In this document: positions 5,586 to 6,020 of the stretch, in pieces | Numbering within the stretch: the stretch's first letter is position 1 | Layout: each line of letters starts with the position of its first letter | Assembly (NCBI GenBank): GCA_964582545.1 | Contig: CAZOSB010000063.1 | Coordinates: 1-6,020, forward strand | DNA length: 6,020 nt | Origin: JAVVUJ01 sp964582545 | GTDB taxonomy: Bacteria; Bacillota; Clostridia; Peptostreptococcales; Anaerovoracaceae | Reading direction: 5' to 3' | The notes under the pieces: model-generated | Told to the model about the DNA's origin: nothing | The model's input: only the letters and a program-made list of their open reading frames with translations | The model's database searches: none | Translations under genes and position numbers: made by a program

Positions 5586-5758
5586 ATGAATTATATTGTA
5601 AGAAAAATAGAGCAATTTGAATTACCATTACTTAAAATTTTACTTATGAAGCGATTTTTCAAAGAGATGCGGACAATTTAATCCCCAGAGACGTTCTTGA
5701 ACAACCCGAACTAAAGGTGTTTTATGAAGAATACCTGATGGTTTGTCGTCTTCGTTAA
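5586..5758 (+). pseudogene. GNAT acetyltransferase N-terminal remnant, frameshifted and truncated
   Basis: An ATG with GAGGG 7 nt upstream begins MNYIVRKIEQFELPLLK, typical of a GNAT N-terminus. After 5636 the frame changes by one base and continues with NFTYEAIFQRDADNLIPRDV and LEQPELKVFYEEY to a TAA at 5756-5758. Together the pieces match the 'LLxDFLYEAIF...PRDVxxQPELxVYxE' beginning of one GNAT subfamily. One missing A in the AAAA run at 5634-5637 would explain the shift. The acetyl-CoA-binding half is absent: after EEYL the reading is MVCRLR and stops. The gene is therefore dead even if the frameshift is a sequencing error. Confidence 0.7.
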
Positions 5759-5769
5759 TTCAAAATAAT

Positions 5770-5825
5770 CTAATCGGTTAGTAGGTAGATAGTTATCTAC
5801 CTACATTGCGCCCATGCTGGGCGCA
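5770..5825. other. Cluster of three consecutive perfect hairpins
   Basis: CTAA-tcgg-TTAG (5770-5781) abuts a 10-bp perfect stem GTAGGTAGAT-agtt-ATCTACCTAC (5781-5804). Two bases later comes an 8-bp GC-rich stem, TGCGCCCA-tgc-TGGGCGCA (5807-5825). Neither strand has a T tract directly after them, so they are not ordinary terminators. Their role is unknown; a structured RNA or a mobile-repeat remnant is possible. Confidence 0.6.
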
Positions 5826-5827
5826 CT

Positions 5828-5861
5828 AAAAATAGCGTAGCAGCTAATTCACTACTACGCT
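5828..5861 (-). terminator. Probable intrinsic terminator downstream of the peroxidase gene
   Basis: On the minus strand, AGCGTAGTAG-N8-CTGCTACGCT forms a 10-bp stem with one G-U pair (5834-5861), followed by ATTTTTA. The wobble pair is possible only in minus-strand RNA; on the plus strand it is a C/A mismatch, which supports this orientation. It lies about 80 nt after the peroxidase stop. Confidence 0.6.
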
Positions 5862-5940
5862 GTAAAGTCTAACTTTTGGGGGGCACATCAATTGACGAGT
5901 GCCTTAATATAATTAGAAAGTCTAAATAAAACTTCAGATA

Positions 5941-6020
5941 TTATAGCAGCTCTAAAATCTTTTCTTCCATACTTTCGGGAGTAAGTGCCGGCGAAAACCG
6001 TGCCACAACATTACCCTCCC
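5941..6020 (-). CDS. Glutathione peroxidase-like protein, C-terminal end only
   Basis: Only the last 26 codons are in the window; the gene enters from the right edge on the minus strand and ends at the TAA at 5941-5943. The readable end, EGNVVARFSPALTPESMEEK followed by ILELL, matches the conserved C-terminus of the glutathione peroxidase family (strand 'G-x-V-x-R-F' followed by 'TPE' and a final helix). In bacteria these usually act as thioredoxin- or glutathione-dependent peroxide reductases. The catalytic Cys/Sec region lies outside the window, so activity and whether it is a selenoprotein cannot be judged. The 3' side carries a small GGCAC/GTGCC hairpin (5882-5903) and then a probable terminator. 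Confidence 0.72.
   Translation of the reverse strand, partial: EGNVVARFSPALTPESMEEKILELL

Noticed and set aside
5770..5861. CRISPR array
   Set aside because: The palindromes differ from each other in sequence and length; there are no identical repeats with regular spacers.
5882..5903. GGCAC/GTGCC hairpin as a terminator
   Set aside because: The stem is 5 bp with a 12-nt loop, and neither strand has a run of Ts after it.

Overview
The window looks like a chromosomal accessory region of a low-GC Firmicute, probably an anaerobic Clostridia member. The evidence is AT-rich intergenic DNA, strong AGGAGG-type ribosome binding sites, TTG and GTG starts, PadR and HxlR regulators, and a clostridial-type aldo/keto reductase with ferredoxin-like clusters. 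TAA and TGA both act as normal stops, so the genetic code is standard.

Left part (117-3003, all minus strand). A compact run of seven small genes reads leftward from one good promoter (TTGACA, 17 bp spacer, TACGAT; 2975-3003). The order is a PadR regulator, two tandem DUF1048 paralogues, a VOC/PhnB-type protein, a DUF1801-family protein, a DUF3052-like protein and a second DUF1801-family gene. Genes overlap or sit 3-30 nt apart, so they probably form one mRNA. Two adjacent 22-bp operator-like sites lie over the -10 box and just after the predicted transcription start, suggesting PadR autoregulation. The last gene carries an in-frame TGA; its family-like C-terminal part continues in the same frame past it, so it is probably a pseudogene (or a sequencing error).

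Middle part (3013-5494). An SDR oxidoreductase and an Fe-S aldo/keto reductase are separated by 2 nt and form a minus-strand operon ending at a clear intrinsic terminator (3013-3046). A redox-type HxlR regulator is divergently transcribed. An inverted repeat in the shared intergenic region covers the SDR -10 box, and a third copy of its half-site covers the hxlR -10 box. HxlR therefore probably controls the oxidoreductases and itself.

Right part (5495-6020). This holds the frameshifted, truncated start of a GNAT acetyltransferase gene, a chain of closely spaced hairpins, a terminator on the minus strand, and the last 26 codons of a glutathione-peroxidase-like gene that enters from the right edge on the minus strand.

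The general theme is stress response: electrophile/redox sensing by HxlR, oxidoreductases and a peroxidase, beside a PadR-controlled cassette of small proteins of mostly unknown function. That cassette is the best candidate for an under-described system, but nothing in the sequence alone proves a new mechanism.
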